In this document: piece by piece, positions 24,084 through 33,439 of the stretch
How positions within the stretch are numbered: position 1 is the stretch's first letter
Layout: each line of letters opens with the position of its first letter
Source of the DNA: Gammaproteobacteria bacterium
GTDB lineage: Bacteria; Pseudomonadota; Gammaproteobacteria; Enterobacterales; Neiellaceae
Reading direction: 5' to 3'
Length of the DNA stretch: 56,846 bases
Assembly: GCA_017425245.1 (NCBI GenBank)
Contig: JAFOOX010000057.1
Location: forward strand, 1-56,846
Program-made: the position numbers and the translations under genes
Notes under the pieces: generated by a model
The model's database searches: none
Told to the model about the DNA's origin: nothing
Seen by the model: the letters and a program-made list of their open reading frames with translations, nothing else

Positions 24084-26972
24084 TTAGGCCTCGGCGTAGT
24101 CACTCATCGGCACACAGGCGCAGAACAGGTTGCGATCACCGTAGACATCATCAAGCCGGTTCACCGCCGGCCACACCTTGCTGGCCTTGACCGCCTCGCT
24201 GGGGAAGCAGGCCAGTTCACGGCTGTAGGGGTGGTTCCAGTCGCTGTCGGCCAGATCAGCCTGGGTGTGCGGTGCGTTGACCAGCGGGTTGTCGGCCAGC
24301 GGCCACTCGCCCGCGATCACCTTGTCGATCTCGCCACGAATGGCCAGCATGGCGTCGATGAAGCGATCCAGCTCCGCCTTGCTCTCCGATTCTGTGGGTT
24401 CAATCATCAGCGTGCCGGCTACCGGGAAGCTCATGGTCGGCGCATGGAAGCCGTAATCGATCAGGCGCTTGGCCAGATCCATCTCGCTGATGCCACTGAC
24501 CGCCTTGAGCGGACGCAGATCGATGATGCACTCGTGGGCCACCCGCCCCTGCTCGCCGGTATAGAGCACCGGGTAAGCCTCAGCCAGACGGCTGGCCACA
24601 TAGTTGGCGGCCAGAATGGCCACCGCCGTGGCTTTGCGCAGCCCGGTCCCGCCCATCATGCGGATATACATCCACGAGATCGGCAGAATGCTGGCGCTGC
24701 CAAAGGGCGCTGCCGACACCGCGTGGTTAGTGCCGTCCAATTCGCCGCCCTGCCAGTGGCCCGGCAGGAAGGGGGCGAGATGAGCCTTGACGCAGATCGG
24801 CCCCATGCCGGGGCCGCCACCACCATGGGGAATACAGAAGGTCTTGTGCAGGTTGATGTGGGAGACATCGGCACCGATCAGCCCCGGTGAGGTCACCCCC
24901 ACCTGAGCGTTGAGGTTGGCGCCATCGAGGTACACCTGGCCGCCATGAGCATGGATGATGGCGCAGATCTCGCTGACCTGAACCTCGAACACCCCATGGG
25001 TAGAGGGATAGGTGATCATCACCGCCGCCAGATTGGCGCTGTGCTGCTCGGCCTTGGCGCGCAGATCGGCCAGATCGACGTTACCGCGCTTGTCGCAATC
25101 TACCACCACCACCTGCATCCCCATCATCTGGGCAGTGGCTGGGTTGGTGCCATGGGCACTGGAGGGGATGAGGCAGATGGTGCGGTGATGATCGCCACGG
25201 CTGGCGTGATAGCGCTGGATCGCCAGCAGCCCGGCGTACTCGCCCTGGGCACCGGAGTTGGGCTGCATGCTCACCGCGTCATACCCGGTGAGCGTGACCA
25301 GCCATTGACCCAACTCGTCGATCATCTGGCGATAGCCCTCGGCCTGCTCGGCCGGGCAGAAGGGGTGGAGCTGACCAAAGCCAGGCCAGGTGATCGGGAT
25401 CATCTCGGCGGTGGCGTTGAGCTTCATGGTGCAAGAGCCCAGCGGGATCATGGCGTGGTTGAGGGCCAGATCCTTGCGCGCCAGCCGCTCAATGTAGCGC
25501 AGCATCTCGGTTTCGCTGTGGTAGCGGTTAAACACCGGGTGGCTGAGCACCGCCGACTGACGCAGCAGCGCGGCGGGGATGGCGGTGGCCGAAGTAACCG
25601 CGTCCAGCGCGGCGATCTCAAGGCCGTGGCCTGCGCCCAGCACCACCTCAAACAGCTCAACCAGATCGGCGAGTGTCATCGCCTCATGCAGGCTGATGCC
25701 CAGCGCAGCCGGATCGTCACAGCGCAGGTTGATACCCGCCGCGCGGGCACGGGCGAGGATCGCCGTGCGCGCCTCACCACTGACAGTCACAGTCAGGGTG
25801 TCGAAGAACTGGCCATGACGCAGGCTGAACCCCTTGGCGGCGAGGCCGGCAGCCAGCACGGCGGTCAGGCGATGAACACGCTCGGCAATGGCGCGCAGCC
25901 CAGCCGGGCCATGGTAAACGGCATAGAAGCTGGCGACGTTCGCCAGCAGCACCTGGCTGGTACAGATGTTGGAGTTGGCTTTCTCGCGGCGGATATGCTG
26001 CTCGCGGGTCTGCATCGCCATACGCAGGGCGACATTGCCACGGCGGTCACGCGACACGCCGATGACGCGGCCCGGCAGGGCCCGCTTGAAGGCATCGCGG
26101 GTGGCAAAGAAGGCGGCATGCGGGCCACCGTAGCCCATGGGCACACCAAAGCGCTGGCTGTTGCCCACCACCACATCGGCGCCCATCTCCCCGGGCGGGG
26201 TCAACAGCAGCAGCGCCAGCAGATCGGCCGCGACTATGGCCAGCCCCTGCTGAGCCTGCACCGCGGCAATGGCCGGACCCAGATCGGCAATGACGCCTTC
26301 GCGCCCCGGATACTGGAACAGGGCGCCAAACACCGGCTGTTTGCCGGCGTCAGCGGCCGGGCCAATCAGCAGTTCAAAGCCGAAACGCTCGGCGCGGGTG
26401 CGCACCACATCCAGGGTCTGTGGCAGCACATCATCGGCGACGAAGAAACGGTCAACCTTCTGCTTGGCCACCCGCCGCGCCAGCGCCATCGCTTCGGCAG
26501 CCGCCGTGGCTTCATCCAGCAGCGAGGCGTTGGCCAGCTCCATGCCGGTCAGATCCATCACCAACTGCTGGTAGTTGAGCAGCGCCTGCAGCCGCCCCTG
26601 GGCCACTTCCGGCTGATAAGGGGTGTAGGCGGTGTACCAGTTGGGATCTTCGAGCACGTTACGCAGGATCACCGGCGGGGTGACGGTGGGGTGATAACCA
26701 AGGCCGATATAGCTTTTGGCGATCTGGTTGCGGCCGGCGCGGGCGGCCAGTTCGGCCAGCGCTGTCTGCTCGTCACAGGCGCCATGCATGGCCGGCGGCT
26801 CGGGCATCAGAATCGCCGCAGGCACAGTTTCGGCCAGCAGCTGATCGAGGGAGCTGGCGCCGATGGCGCTCAGCATGGCTGCTTCATCCGCAGCACCGGG
26901 GCCGATATGGCGGCCGATAAAGGCGTTGTCGGTCGCCAGCTGTGCCAGCGAACGGAGTGTGGAGTTACCCAT
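24084..26972 (-). CDS. gcvP: glycine dehydrogenase (decarboxylating), P protein
   Basis: The PLP-dependent P protein of the glycine cleavage system: it decarboxylates glycine and passes the aminomethyl group to lipoyl-GcvH. It has 962 residues from the ATG at 26972 (957 in E. coli), starting MGNSTLRSL; an upstream ATG would add 20 unrelated residues. The N-terminal motif FIGRHIGPG and the PLP lysine Lys710 in [16 protein letters not shown] (Lys708 in E. coli) are present. Both halves of the fused homodimer-like fold are intact. It is the last gene of the gcvT-gcvH-gcvP operon, after a gap with two hairpins. Confidence 0.96.
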   Translation of the reverse strand: MGNSTLRSLAQLATDNAFIGRHIGPGAADEAAMLSAIGASSLDQLLAETVPAAILMPEPPAMHGACDEQTALAELAARAGRNQIAKSYIGLGYHPTVTPPVILRNVLEDPNWYTAYTPYQPEVAQGRLQALLNYQQLVMDLTGMELANASLLDEATAAAEAMALARRVAKQKVDRFFVADDVLPQTLDVVRTRAERFGFELLIGPAADAGKQPVFGALFQYPGREGVIADLGPAIAAVQAQQGLAIVAADLLALLLLTPPGEMGADVVVGNSQRFGVPMGYGGPHAAFFATRDAFKRALPGRVIGVSRDRRGNVALRMAMQTREQHIRREKANSNICTSQVLLANVASFYAVYHGPAGLRAIAERVHRLTAVLAAGLAAKGFSLRHGQFFDTLTVTVSGEARTAILARARAAGINLRCDDPAALGISLHEAMTLADLVELFEVVLGAGHGLEIAALDAVTSATAIPAALLRQSAVLSHPVFNRYHSETEMLRYIERLARKDLALNHAMIPLGSCTMKLNATAEMIPITWPGFGQLHPFCPAEQAEGYRQMIDELGQWLVTLTGYDAVSMQPNSGAQGEYAGLLAIQRYHASRGDHHRTICLIPSSAHGTNPATAQMMGMQVVVVDCDKRGNVDLADLRAKAEQHSANLAAVMITYPSTHGVFEVQVSEICAIIHAHGGQVYLDGANLNAQVGVTSPGLIGADVSHINLHKTFCIPHGGGGPGMGPICVKAHLAPFLPGHWQGGELDGTNHAVSAAPFGSASILPISWMYIRMMGGTGLRKATAVAILAANYVASRLAEAYPVLYTGEQGRVAHECIIDLRPLKAVSGISEMDLAKRLIDYGFHAPTMSFPVAGTLMIEPTESESKAELDRFIDAMLAIRGEIDKVIAGEWPLADNPLVNAPHTQADLADSDWNHPYSRELACFPSEAVKASKVWPAVNRLDDVYGDRNLFCACVPMSDYAEA

Positions 26973-27023
26973 GATGTGACCCTGCTTGTTGCAACGCCAC
27001 CGGCCGGCCGATGGCAAACTCAA

Positions 27024-27074
27024 TGGCGGCAAACGCCGCCAGAAACAATGCGGCCCCGTCAGCAGACGGGGCCG
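27024..27074 (-). other. two hairpins between gcvH and gcvP
   Basis: In minus-strand order: a 10-bp stem CGGCCCCGTC/GACGGGGCCG (27065-27074 with 27051-27060, loop of 4), then a 7-bp stem TGGCGGC/GCCGCCA (27024-27041, loop of 4). The first is followed by CATTGTTTCT, a poor terminator tail. They may attenuate transcription or set mRNA ends so that gcvP is expressed less than gcvH. Confidence 0.5.
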
Positions 27075-27092
27075 GCAATCAGGCTGCGACTG

Positions 27093-27497
27093 TTATTCTT
27101 CGTCGTCAGCGTCGTCGTCCAGCTCTTCCTTGTAGGAGGCAGCATCGAGCAGCTCCAGCAGCTCGTCTGCGTCTTCCGCTTTGATGCGATAGAGCCAGCC
27201 ATCGCCATAAGGCTCGGCATTGACCAGCTCCGGGGCGTTTTCCAGCGCCTCGTTGACCTCGACAATCTCGCCGGTCAGCGGGGTGTAGACGTCCGAGGCG
27301 GCTTTCACCGACTCAACCACGGCTACGTCGTCACCGGCAGTCACGCCGCTGCCCACTTCCGGCAGGTCGACAAACACCATGTCACCAAGCAGCCCCTGGG
27401 CGTGATCGGTGATACCCACGGTGTAGGTGCCATCTTCTTCTTTACGCACCCACTCGTGGGTGGTGGTGTACTTCAAATCTTTGGGGATGGAGCTCAT
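27093..27497 (-). CDS. gcvH: glycine cleavage system H protein
   Basis: The lipoyl carrier that shuttles the aminomethyl group between P, T and L proteins. It has 134 residues from the ATG at 27497, whose product begins [10 protein letters not shown] as in relatives; the frame extends seven codons upstream. The lipoylated residue is Lys65 in [11 protein letters not shown] (Lys64 in E. coli). The C-terminus is drawn out by an acidic tail ([11 protein letters not shown]) not needed for the fold. It is between gcvT and gcvP. Confidence 0.96.
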   Translation of the reverse strand: MSSIPKDLKYTTTHEWVRKEEDGTYTVGITDHAQGLLGDMVFVDLPEVGSGVTAGDDVAVVESVKAASDVYTPLTGEIVEVNEALENAPELVNAEPYGDGWLYRIKAEDADELLELLDAASYKEELDDDADDEE

Positions 27498-27540
27498 GCC
27501 ACGGTTTCCTTCTTGCAAAACTCAAGCTGCCGGCACAGCG

Positions 27541-28653
27541 TCACAGCGGCGTCACCACGGGCTGGCCGTGGCGGACGAAGCAGGGTTTGACCGGTTTCAC
27601 TGTAATCCAGTTTTTGCGCATGTCCACTGCCACAGCGGCCAGTTCGACTGCCGGAATTCGGGCCAGCGCAATGCCTTTGCCAAGGGTCGGCGAGAAGCTG
27701 CCGGAGGTGATGATGCCGGCATGTTCACTGCCATCAGCGGCGGTCACCTTGAGGGCCTGACCGGTGCGCAGCACCCCTTTCTCCTCCAGCAGCAGACCGA
27801 TAAGGCGTGACTTGGGCGCATGGCGCTCCGGCTCAATCTCACTACGGCCGATAAAGTCACGGTCCTCGGGCTGCCAGGCGATGGTCCAGCCCATATTGGC
27901 GGCCAGCGGTGACACCTCTTCATCCATCTCCTGACCGTAGAGGTTCATCCCCGCTTCCAGCCGCAGGGTATCGCGAGCGCCCAGGCCACAAGGGGCAACG
28001 CCTAGAGCCAGCAATTCCTGCCACAGGGTCGGGGCGCGCTCATTGTCGATCAGGATCTCGCAGCCAGCCTCACCGGTGTAACCGGTGGTGGCGATAAAGG
28101 CCGGGCCAAGGGTGGTTTCAAAGTCGGCACCCAAAAACGGCTTCATCGCCGTTAGCCGCCAGCCCGCCTCCTCATTGAGCAGGTGAGTTACTGCAGCCAG
28201 CGCCTTGGGGCCCTGCACCGCGATCATCGCCAGCTCGTCGTGCTCGGTCAGGGTGACGCTGAACTTCTGTGCCTGCAGCCCCAGCCAGGCCAGATCTTTC
28301 TCGCGGGTGGCGGAGTTGACGATCAGGCGGTAGCTGGTGTCAGTGAAGAAATAGACGATCAGATCATCGATCACCCCGCCATCGTCGTTGAGCATGGCGC
28401 TGTAGAGCGCCTTGCCGTGCTCTTTAAGGCGATCAACATCGTTGGCGAGCACCCACTGCAGGAAGGGTTTGGCCTGCTCACCGACAACATCGATCACGGT
28501 CATGTGCGAGGTGTCGAACATTCCGGCGCCCTGGCGCACCTTGTGGTGCTCGTCGAGCTGCGAACCGTAATGGAGCGGCATCATCCAGCCGTGAAAGTCG
28601 ACCATACGGGCGCCACAGGCGAGATGTTGGTCGTAGAGCGGGGTTCGATTCAT
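27541..28653 (-). CDS. gcvT: aminomethyltransferase, glycine cleavage T protein
   Basis: Releases ammonia from the aminomethyl-lipoyl intermediate and makes 5,10-methylene-tetrahydrofolate. It has 370 residues from the ATG at 28653 ([10 protein letters not shown]); the upstream ATG seven codons earlier is not conserved in the family. Folate-binding family motifs include [21 protein letters not shown] and [10 protein letters not shown]. It is the first gene of the operon, which has a TATAAT box at 28686-28691. No glycine riboswitch was recognised in the short leader. Confidence 0.96.
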   Translation of the reverse strand: MNRTPLYDQHLACGARMVDFHGWMMPLHYGSQLDEHHKVRQGAGMFDTSHMTVIDVVGEQAKPFLQWVLANDVDRLKEHGKALYSAMLNDDGGVIDDLIVYFFTDTSYRLIVNSATREKDLAWLGLQAQKFSVTLTEHDELAMIAVQGPKALAAVTHLLNEEAGWRLTAMKPFLGADFETTLGPAFIATTGYTGEAGCEILIDNERAPTLWQELLALGVAPCGLGARDTLRLEAGMNLYGQEMDEEVSPLAANMGWTIAWQPEDRDFIGRSEIEPERHAPKSRLIGLLLEEKGVLRTGQALKVTAADGSEHAGIITSGSFSPTLGKGIALARIPAVELAAVAVDMRKNWITVKPVKPCFVRHGQPVVTPL

Positions 28654-28685
28654 GGCTTGCCGGTCCTGCAGCAAAAAGTGGCTGA

Positions 28686-28691
28686 ATTATA
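28686..28691 (-). promoter_or_regulatory. possible -10 box of the gcv operon
   Basis: A perfect TATAAT on the minus strand ends 32 bases before the gcvT start. No good -35 hexamer lies 16-18 bases upstream, so an activator (GcvA type in E. coli) may be needed. That last point is inference. Confidence 0.4.
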
Positions 28692-28801
28692 CGGGGCGCC
28701 ACAGCCAAATCACCTGCAATCTTGAGGTGGATCAACCGCCAACTGTCAGCCCCGCTGAACAGGGGTTTGCACCATCGCCAAGCAAATTGCCCCGCTTCAG
28801 A

Positions 28802-29800
28802 TCAGCGGGTCAGCCCCAGATGGATGTAGGCCCGATCAGTGGCAATGCGGCCGCGCGGGGTGCGCTGCAGAAAGCCCTGCTGAATGAGATAGGGCTCAAG
28901 CACATCCTCGATCGTCTCTTTCTCTTCGCCAATGGCCGCAGCCAAGTTATCGAGCCCCACCGGGCCGCCACCAAACTTGTCGATCACCGCATGCAGCAGC
29001 TTGCGATCCATGATGTCGAAGCCGGCTTCGTCCACATCCACCAATGTCAGGGCGGCGTGGGCCACCGGCTGGCTAACCCGGCCATCGGCTTTGACCTCGG
29101 CATAGTCACGCACCCGCCGCAGCAGGCGGTTGGCGATACGCGGCGTACCGCGGGCACGGCGGGCGATCTCAAAGGCGCCATCCACTTCCATGGCCATATT
29201 GAGATGGCTGGCCGAGCGCATCACGATGCGCTGCAGCTCCTCGACCGAGTAGAACTCCAGCCGCTGAACGATGCCGAAACGGTCGCGCAGGGGCGACGTT
29301 AGGGCGCCGGCGCGAGTGGTGGCGCCGATCAGGGTAAAAGGCGGCAGATCCAGCTTGATCGAACGGGCCGCCGGCCCCTCGCCTATCATGATGTCGAGCT
29401 GGTAATCCTCCATCGCCGGATAGAGCACCTCCTCCACCACCGGGCTCAGACGATGGATCTCGTCGATAAAGAGCACATCGTTGGCTTCAAGGTTGGTTAG
29501 CAGCGCCGCCAGATCCCCGGCTTTCTCCAGCACCGGGCCAGAGGTGGAGCGAATGTTGACCTTAAGCTCGTTGGCCACGATATGGGCCAGGGTGGTTTTA
29601 CCCAAGCCCGGAGGGCCGTATACCAGCAGGTGATCGAGGGCCTCGCCACGGCGGCGGGCGGCCTCGATAAAGATGGTCATCTGCTCCACCACATGGGGCT
29701 GACCGGTGTAATCGGCCAGCGCCCGCGGCCTGATGGCGCGGTCGAAGAGTTCATCCTCGCGCCCCGCCTTGGGGGCTATCAGTCGATCGGCCTCAATCAC
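28802..29800 (-). CDS. ruvB: Holliday junction branch migration helicase RuvB
   Basis: The hexameric AAA+ motor that drives branch migration with RuvA. It has 332 residues. Walker A is GPPGLGKT (62-69), Walker B is FIDEIHRL, the sensor and arginine-finger region has [19 protein letters not shown], and a winged-helix domain closes the C-terminus. It follows ruvA by ten bases in the yebC-ruvC-ruvA-ruvB operon. The 148-base gap to gcvT holds only a weak 6-bp hairpin overlapping the ruvB stop. Confidence 0.97.
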   Translation of the reverse strand: MIEADRLIAPKAGREDELFDRAIRPRALADYTGQPHVVEQMTIFIEAARRRGEALDHLLVYGPPGLGKTTLAHIVANELKVNIRSTSGPVLEKAGDLAALLTNLEANDVLFIDEIHRLSPVVEEVLYPAMEDYQLDIMIGEGPAARSIKLDLPPFTLIGATTRAGALTSPLRDRFGIVQRLEFYSVEELQRIVMRSASHLNMAMEVDGAFEIARRARGTPRIANRLLRRVRDYAEVKADGRVSQPVAHAALTLVDVDEAGFDIMDRKLLHAVIDKFGGGPVGLDNLAAAIGEEKETIEDVLEPYLIQQGFLQRTPRGRIATDRAYIHLGLTR

Positions 29801-29810
29801 CCTCGGGCTC

Positions 29811-30425
29811 CTACAGCATCGCCTTCAAGGCGTTACGGATCAGCTCTTCACTGCTCATGCCAGCTTTGGCCACCTTCTTGACGGCTGTCGCCGCCTGCGT
29901 GTCCTTGTAGCCAAGGGCGATGAGCGCAGCCACCGCATCTTCTTCGGCACTGGGGGCGCGGATAAAGGTCTCCTCAACCGTCTGGGCAATCGCCGGCAGA
30001 TCGCTGCTCACCGGCAGCTGCCATTGATCGAGGCGGCCACGCAGCTCCAGCAGCAGCCGCTCGGCGGTCTTGCGACCCACGCCGGGCAGCTTGATCAGGG
30101 TGGCAACGTCGCCACTTTCGACGCAGCGCAGGAAGCGCTCGACCGACAGCCCGGAGAGAATGGTCAGCGCCAGCTTGGGGCCCACCCCGGTGGCTTTGAG
30201 CATCTCGCGGAACAGCGCCCGCTCACTCTTGCTGGCAAAGCCGAACAGATGGTGGCCATCGTCGCGGATCAGCAGCTGAGTGTGCAGAGTCACCTCTTCG
30301 CCGGTGGCGGGCAGCTTGTAGAAGCTGCTCATCGGCAGGGATAACTCATAGCCGACGCCATGGACGTCGAGCAGCAGCGTTGGGGGGGTCTTTTCAATGA
30401 TGATGCCGCGCAGTTGACCGATCAC
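29811..30425 (-). CDS. ruvA: Holliday junction DNA-binding subunit RuvA
   Basis: Binds four-way junctions as a tetramer and loads RuvB. It has 204 residues: an OB-fold domain beginning MIGQLRG, two helix-hairpin-helix motifs (around [15 protein letters not shown] and [16 protein letters not shown]) and a C-terminal RuvB-binding domain (about 155-204). Confidence 0.97.
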   Translation of the reverse strand: MIGQLRGIIIEKTPPTLLLDVHGVGYELSLPMSSFYKLPATGEEVTLHTQLLIRDDGHHLFGFASKSERALFREMLKATGVGPKLALTILSGLSVERFLRCVESGDVATLIKLPGVGRKTAERLLLELRGRLDQWQLPVSSDLPAIAQTVEETFIRAPSAEEDAVAALIALGYKDTQAATAVKKVAKAGMSSEELIRNALKAML

Positions 30426-30501
30426 GTTAGCTCTCCTGTTGCGGCTGACACCTTAGCGCAGAAGCGCCCGCACGACGACCGCCAGACATCGACTTTGGGG
30501 G

Positions 30502-31041
30502 TTAACGCCAGCGTCCGCCGCGCCGCCCCTTGACAGCGCCGGCCATGGCCAGCAGCGATTGGGCGGTGTGGCCATGACAGAGGGCCACGGCCAGGGCATC
30601 GGCGGCATCGGCTTGGGGGTTGGCTGGCAGCTCCAGCAGCTTGGCCACCATGTGCTGCACTTGGGCTTTATCGGCCGCGCCGGTGCCCACCACGGCCAGC
30701 TTGACCGCCCGTGGCAGGTATTCATGCACCTCCAGCCCGGCGCAGGCGGCGGCCACTATGGCAGCGCCACGTGCCTGCCCCAGCTTGAGCGAGGCATCAC
30801 CGCTGCGGGCGTAGAACACCTGCTCGATAACAAACGCCGTGGGTTGGAACTGCTGGATCAGCTCGCGCACCCCGTCGTGGATAATACGCAGCCGTTCGGC
30901 CAGCGGCACCTGGCTTTCGCTCTTGCTGCCAAGGGTGCGGATGCAGCCACTGCCGAGGTAGTGGAACTTGCTGCCCTGCTGGCGAATGACGCCATAGCCA
31001 GTGATGCGACTGCCGGGATCGATGCCAAGGATAATCGCCAT
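30502..31041 (-). CDS. ruvC: crossover junction endonuclease RuvC
   Basis: Cuts Holliday junctions at symmetric sites. It has 179 residues from the ATG at 31041, which overlaps the yebC stop (ATGA). Catalytic acidic residues are visible in GIDPG (Asp7), FVIEQVF (Glu) and [10 protein letters not shown] (two Asp). The C-terminus is a basic GRRGGRWR tail. The open frame extends far upstream inside yebC, but the family start is [10 protein letters not shown]. Confidence 0.96.
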   Translation of the reverse strand: MAIILGIDPGSRITGYGVIRQQGSKFHYLGSGCIRTLGSKSESQVPLAERLRIIHDGVRELIQQFQPTAFVIEQVFYARSGDASLKLGQARGAAIVAAACAGLEVHEYLPRAVKLAVVGTGAADKAQVQHMVAKLLELPANPQADAADALAVALCHGHTAQSLLAMAGAVKGRRGGRWR

Positions 31042-31793
31042 CAGTGGTCCAGCTGGGCGAGCACAGCGTCGCTCAGCTCGGCGTTGGTATAAACCTCCTG
31101 CACGTCGTCCAGATCCTCGAGCAGATCGATGGTCTTGAGGAAGGCGGTGGCCACCTCGACCTCGGTCAGCTCGGCCTTGGTTGACGGCAGCAGCGCCACT
31201 TCGTTCTTGCTGGCGACAAAACCGGCAGCCGCCAGCGCATCGACCACCGGCCACAGCGCCTCGGGGGTGGTCAGCACCTCCAGCTGGCCATCGTCATGAC
31301 TGACCAGATCCTCGGCGCCGGCCTCCAGCGCCAGCTCCAGTAGCCGTTCTTCATCGACAGCGCCGCTGAAACTGATCACCCCTAGCTTGCGAAACAGGTA
31401 GCCGACCGAGCCCTCGCTACCGAGGTTGCCGCCAAACTTGCCAAAGGCGTGGCGCACATCAGCAGCGGTGCGGTTGCGGTTGTCGGAGAGCGCAGTGACC
31501 ATCACCGCCACCCCGCCGGGACCGTACCCTTCGTAGGTCAGTTCCTCCAGATTGGCACCGTCCCCTTCGCCACTGGCCCGGGCGATGGCGCGGTTGACGG
31601 TGTCGCGGGTCATGTTGCTGACCAGCGCCTTGTCGACCACTGCCCGCAACCGCGGATTGGTGCTGATATCGGCGCCATAGAGGCGCACCGCCGCACCGAT
31701 CTCGCGGATCAGCTTGGTGAAAATCTTGCCGCGGCGCGCATCCTGCGCCGCCTTACGGTGCTTGGTATTGGCCCATTTGGAGTGACCGGCCAT
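31041..31793 (-). CDS. yebC: YebC/PmpR family protein (TACO1-like)
   Basis: A 250-residue cytoplasmic protein of a family reported both as a transcription regulator and as a factor that eases ribosome stalling at proline stretches. It begins with the family signature [22 protein letters not shown] and contains [13 protein letters not shown]. It heads the yebC-ruvCAB operon. In many gammaproteobacteria aspS lies directly upstream; here a Fic gene intervenes. Confidence 0.95.
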   Translation of the reverse strand: MAGHSKWANTKHRKAAQDARRGKIFTKLIREIGAAVRLYGADISTNPRLRAVVDKALVSNMTRDTVNRAIARASGEGDGANLEELTYEGYGPGGVAVMVTALSDNRNRTAADVRHAFGKFGGNLGSEGSVGYLFRKLGVISFSGAVDEERLLELALEAGAEDLVSHDDGQLEVLTTPEALWPVVDALAAAGFVASKNEVALLPSTKAELTEVEVATAFLKTIDLLEDLDDVQEVYTNAELSDAVLAQLDH

Positions 31794-31927
31794 CAGCTCT
31801 GCCTCTTTACTGCAGGTACGCCGCCGCTCAGCCGCGTGCCTTGATTCTCAGATAACCCGCCCTTGCGGCGAAGGTGGCTAGCATGCAAGCGAAGCGCGCG
31901 CATCGCAACCTCTCCAAGCAATCACTA

Positions 31928-31951
31928 TCTCAACTTTTAATTTTATTGAGA
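31928..31951. promoter_or_regulatory. AT-rich palindrome upstream of fic (candidate operator)
   Basis: TCTCAA, 12 A/T-rich bases, TTGAGA: an inverted repeat with arms 18 bp apart start to start, 56 bases before the Fic start codon. The stretch 31921-31959 is strikingly A/T-rich for this region. The Fic protein has a C-terminal winged-helix-like region, so autoregulation at this site is plausible. It could also serve the divergent yebC operon. Confidence 0.4.
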
Positions 31952-32007
31952 CATAAATCGGCGCCATCGGTTAACCTCTGGTCACCCGTTGCCGAGGCTG
32001 TCTGTCG

Positions 32008-33369
32008 ATGATCAAGGTGCCGCCCACCGAGCTTCCCGCCAATCCGCTGATTGCCCTGATGCAATCGGGCCCCGAGCAGCTGGAGCTGTATCTGCCGTTC
32101 TTTGCCCCTCTCGATAACAAGGGTCGCTATCTGCCCTTTGATGAGTTTCGCCACCGCATCAGCCGCAAGCTCGATCTCAATGTCGCCTGGGCGCTGACCA
32201 AACTGGCCCGCCACAACGCCCTGCAGCCGCTGCTACCGCTGGGCGAGCCAGCGCAACTGTGCCGCTTTGTCCTCACCCCGACGCTGCAGGCAGCGATCTC
32301 GGAGGTCGACCGCCACACCACCACCCCGGCACTGGAGTGGATGTGCACCACCATCGGTGAGGCCCGCCATCTGCAGTATCTGCTCGGCGATCTGATCGAG
32401 GATGAGGCGATCAGCAGCAGCCAGCTCGAAGGGGCAGCCACCACCACGCTGGTGGCCAAGGATCTGCTCAAGCGCCAGCGCAAACCGCGCACCCCAGACG
32501 AGAAGATGATCCTCGGCAACTTCCGCATGATGAAGTTTGCCTGGGAGCAGCGCAGCTCGCCGCTGTCGGTGGCACTGCTGGAGGAGATGCACCAGATCGG
32601 CGTCAGCGGCATTGATGACGACAAGTACCGCCCCGGCAACCTGCGCGACAGCGATGATGTGGTCGTTCAGGATGGCGATGGCCAGGTGGTGCACCAGCCG
32701 CCACCGGCCGCCGGCCTGCGCGAACGGCTACAGCGGCTGGCCGACTGGGCCAACAGCGAAGAGCACCACAGCGTGGCCAGCGCCGGCTATCTGCACCCGC
32801 TGGTCAAGGCGATCACCCTGCATTTCGCCATCGGCTATGAGCACCCCTTCCATGATGGCAATGGCCGGGTCGCCCGCTCGCTCTTTTACTGGCATCTGTT
32901 TCGCCACAACTTCGGCGCCTTCCGCTATATCGCCATCAGCCTGCTGCTGAAAGAAGCCGCGGTGCAGTACGGCAAGAGCTACCTCTACTGCGAAACCGAC
33001 GGCATGGACCTGACCTATTTCATCGACTATCAGGCCAGCATCATCGCCCGTGCCGTTTCCCGCTTTAAGCAGGCCTACGACCAGGCACTGGCAGAAATCC
33101 AGCAGTTCGATCTGTGGCTGCGTCAGTCGGGGCTACTGCGTCAGCTCAGCCCCAACCAGCGCACCATCCTGCAGGTGGCCCACAAAGGGGCGGTGCCGCA
33201 CTTCACCGCTGCCGCCGTCAGCGCCAACCTGGGCTGCTCCTACAACACCGCCAACAGCGCCCTCAACGGGCTGGTGGAGCTGAAGCTGTTCAGCAAGGAG
33301 AAAGCGGGACGGGAGTGGGTGTTCTCGATGCTCAAGCGCGGCGACATCGTGCGCGAATGGCGGGGATAG
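32008..33369 (+). CDS. Fic family AMP-transferase, class II, with C-terminal winged helix
   Basis: A 453-residue Fic protein that would transfer AMP (or another nucleotide moiety) from ATP to a target hydroxyl. The catalytic motif HPFHDGNGRVAR begins at His279, with all core residues present (Asp in the metal position). An inhibitory helix motif, SSQLEG with Ser137 and Glu141, lies N-terminal to it, so this is a class II, self-inhibited Fic like SoFic. The last 80 or so residues (LSPNQRTILQVA onward, with NLGCSYNTANSALNGLVELKL) read as a winged helix-turn-helix. The Shine-Dalgarno is weak. It stands alone between yebC and aspS on the opposite strand. No separate antitoxin is expected for class II. 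The target is unknown. Confidence 0.92.
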   Translation: MIKVPPTELPANPLIALMQSGPEQLELYLPFFAPLDNKGRYLPFDEFRHRISRKLDLNVAWALTKLARHNALQPLLPLGEPAQLCRFVLTPTLQAAISEVDRHTTTPALEWMCTTIGEARHLQYLLGDLIEDEAISSSQLEGAATTTLVAKDLLKRQRKPRTPDEKMILGNFRMMKFAWEQRSSPLSVALLEEMHQIGVSGIDDDKYRPGNLRDSDDVVVQDGDGQVVHQPPPAAGLRERLQRLADWANSEEHHSVASAGYLHPLVKAITLHFAIGYEHPFHDGNGRVARSLFYWHLFRHNFGAFRYIAISLLLKEAAVQYGKSYLYCETDGMDLTYFIDYQASIIARAVSRFKQAYDQALAEIQQFDLWLRQSGLLRQLSPNQRTILQVAHKGAVPHFTAAAVSANLGCSYNTANSALNGLVELKLFSKEKAGREWVFSMLKRGDIVREWRG

Positions 33370-33391
33370 CGGGCAGCAGTCAGGGATAGAG

Positions 33392-33426
33392 GCTGTTTAT
33401 GCCGGGGGTTGCCCGGCATAAACAGC
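33392..33426. terminator. 15-bp bidirectional hairpin between fic and aspS
   Basis: A perfect 15-bp stem (33392-33406 with 33412-33426, loop GGTTG) lies between the convergent fic and aspS stops. It has no long T-run but is very stable; the same hairpin can serve both genes. Confidence 0.75.
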
Positions 33427-33439
33427 GGCGCTCCGGCGC

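Noticed and set aside
24945..27590. 881-codon plus-strand frame opposite gcvP and gcvH
   Set aside because: Antisense shadow produced by strong codon bias in GC-rich genes; the minus-strand genes are clearly conserved.
28654..28801. Glycine riboswitch before gcvT
   Set aside because: The space between the -10 box and the ATG is about 30 bases, too short, and no glycine-aptamer core sequence is seen.
30502..31254. Longer ruvC starting at 31254
   Set aside because: The extra 71 residues lie inside yebC in another frame; the family start is at 31041, overlapping the yebC stop.
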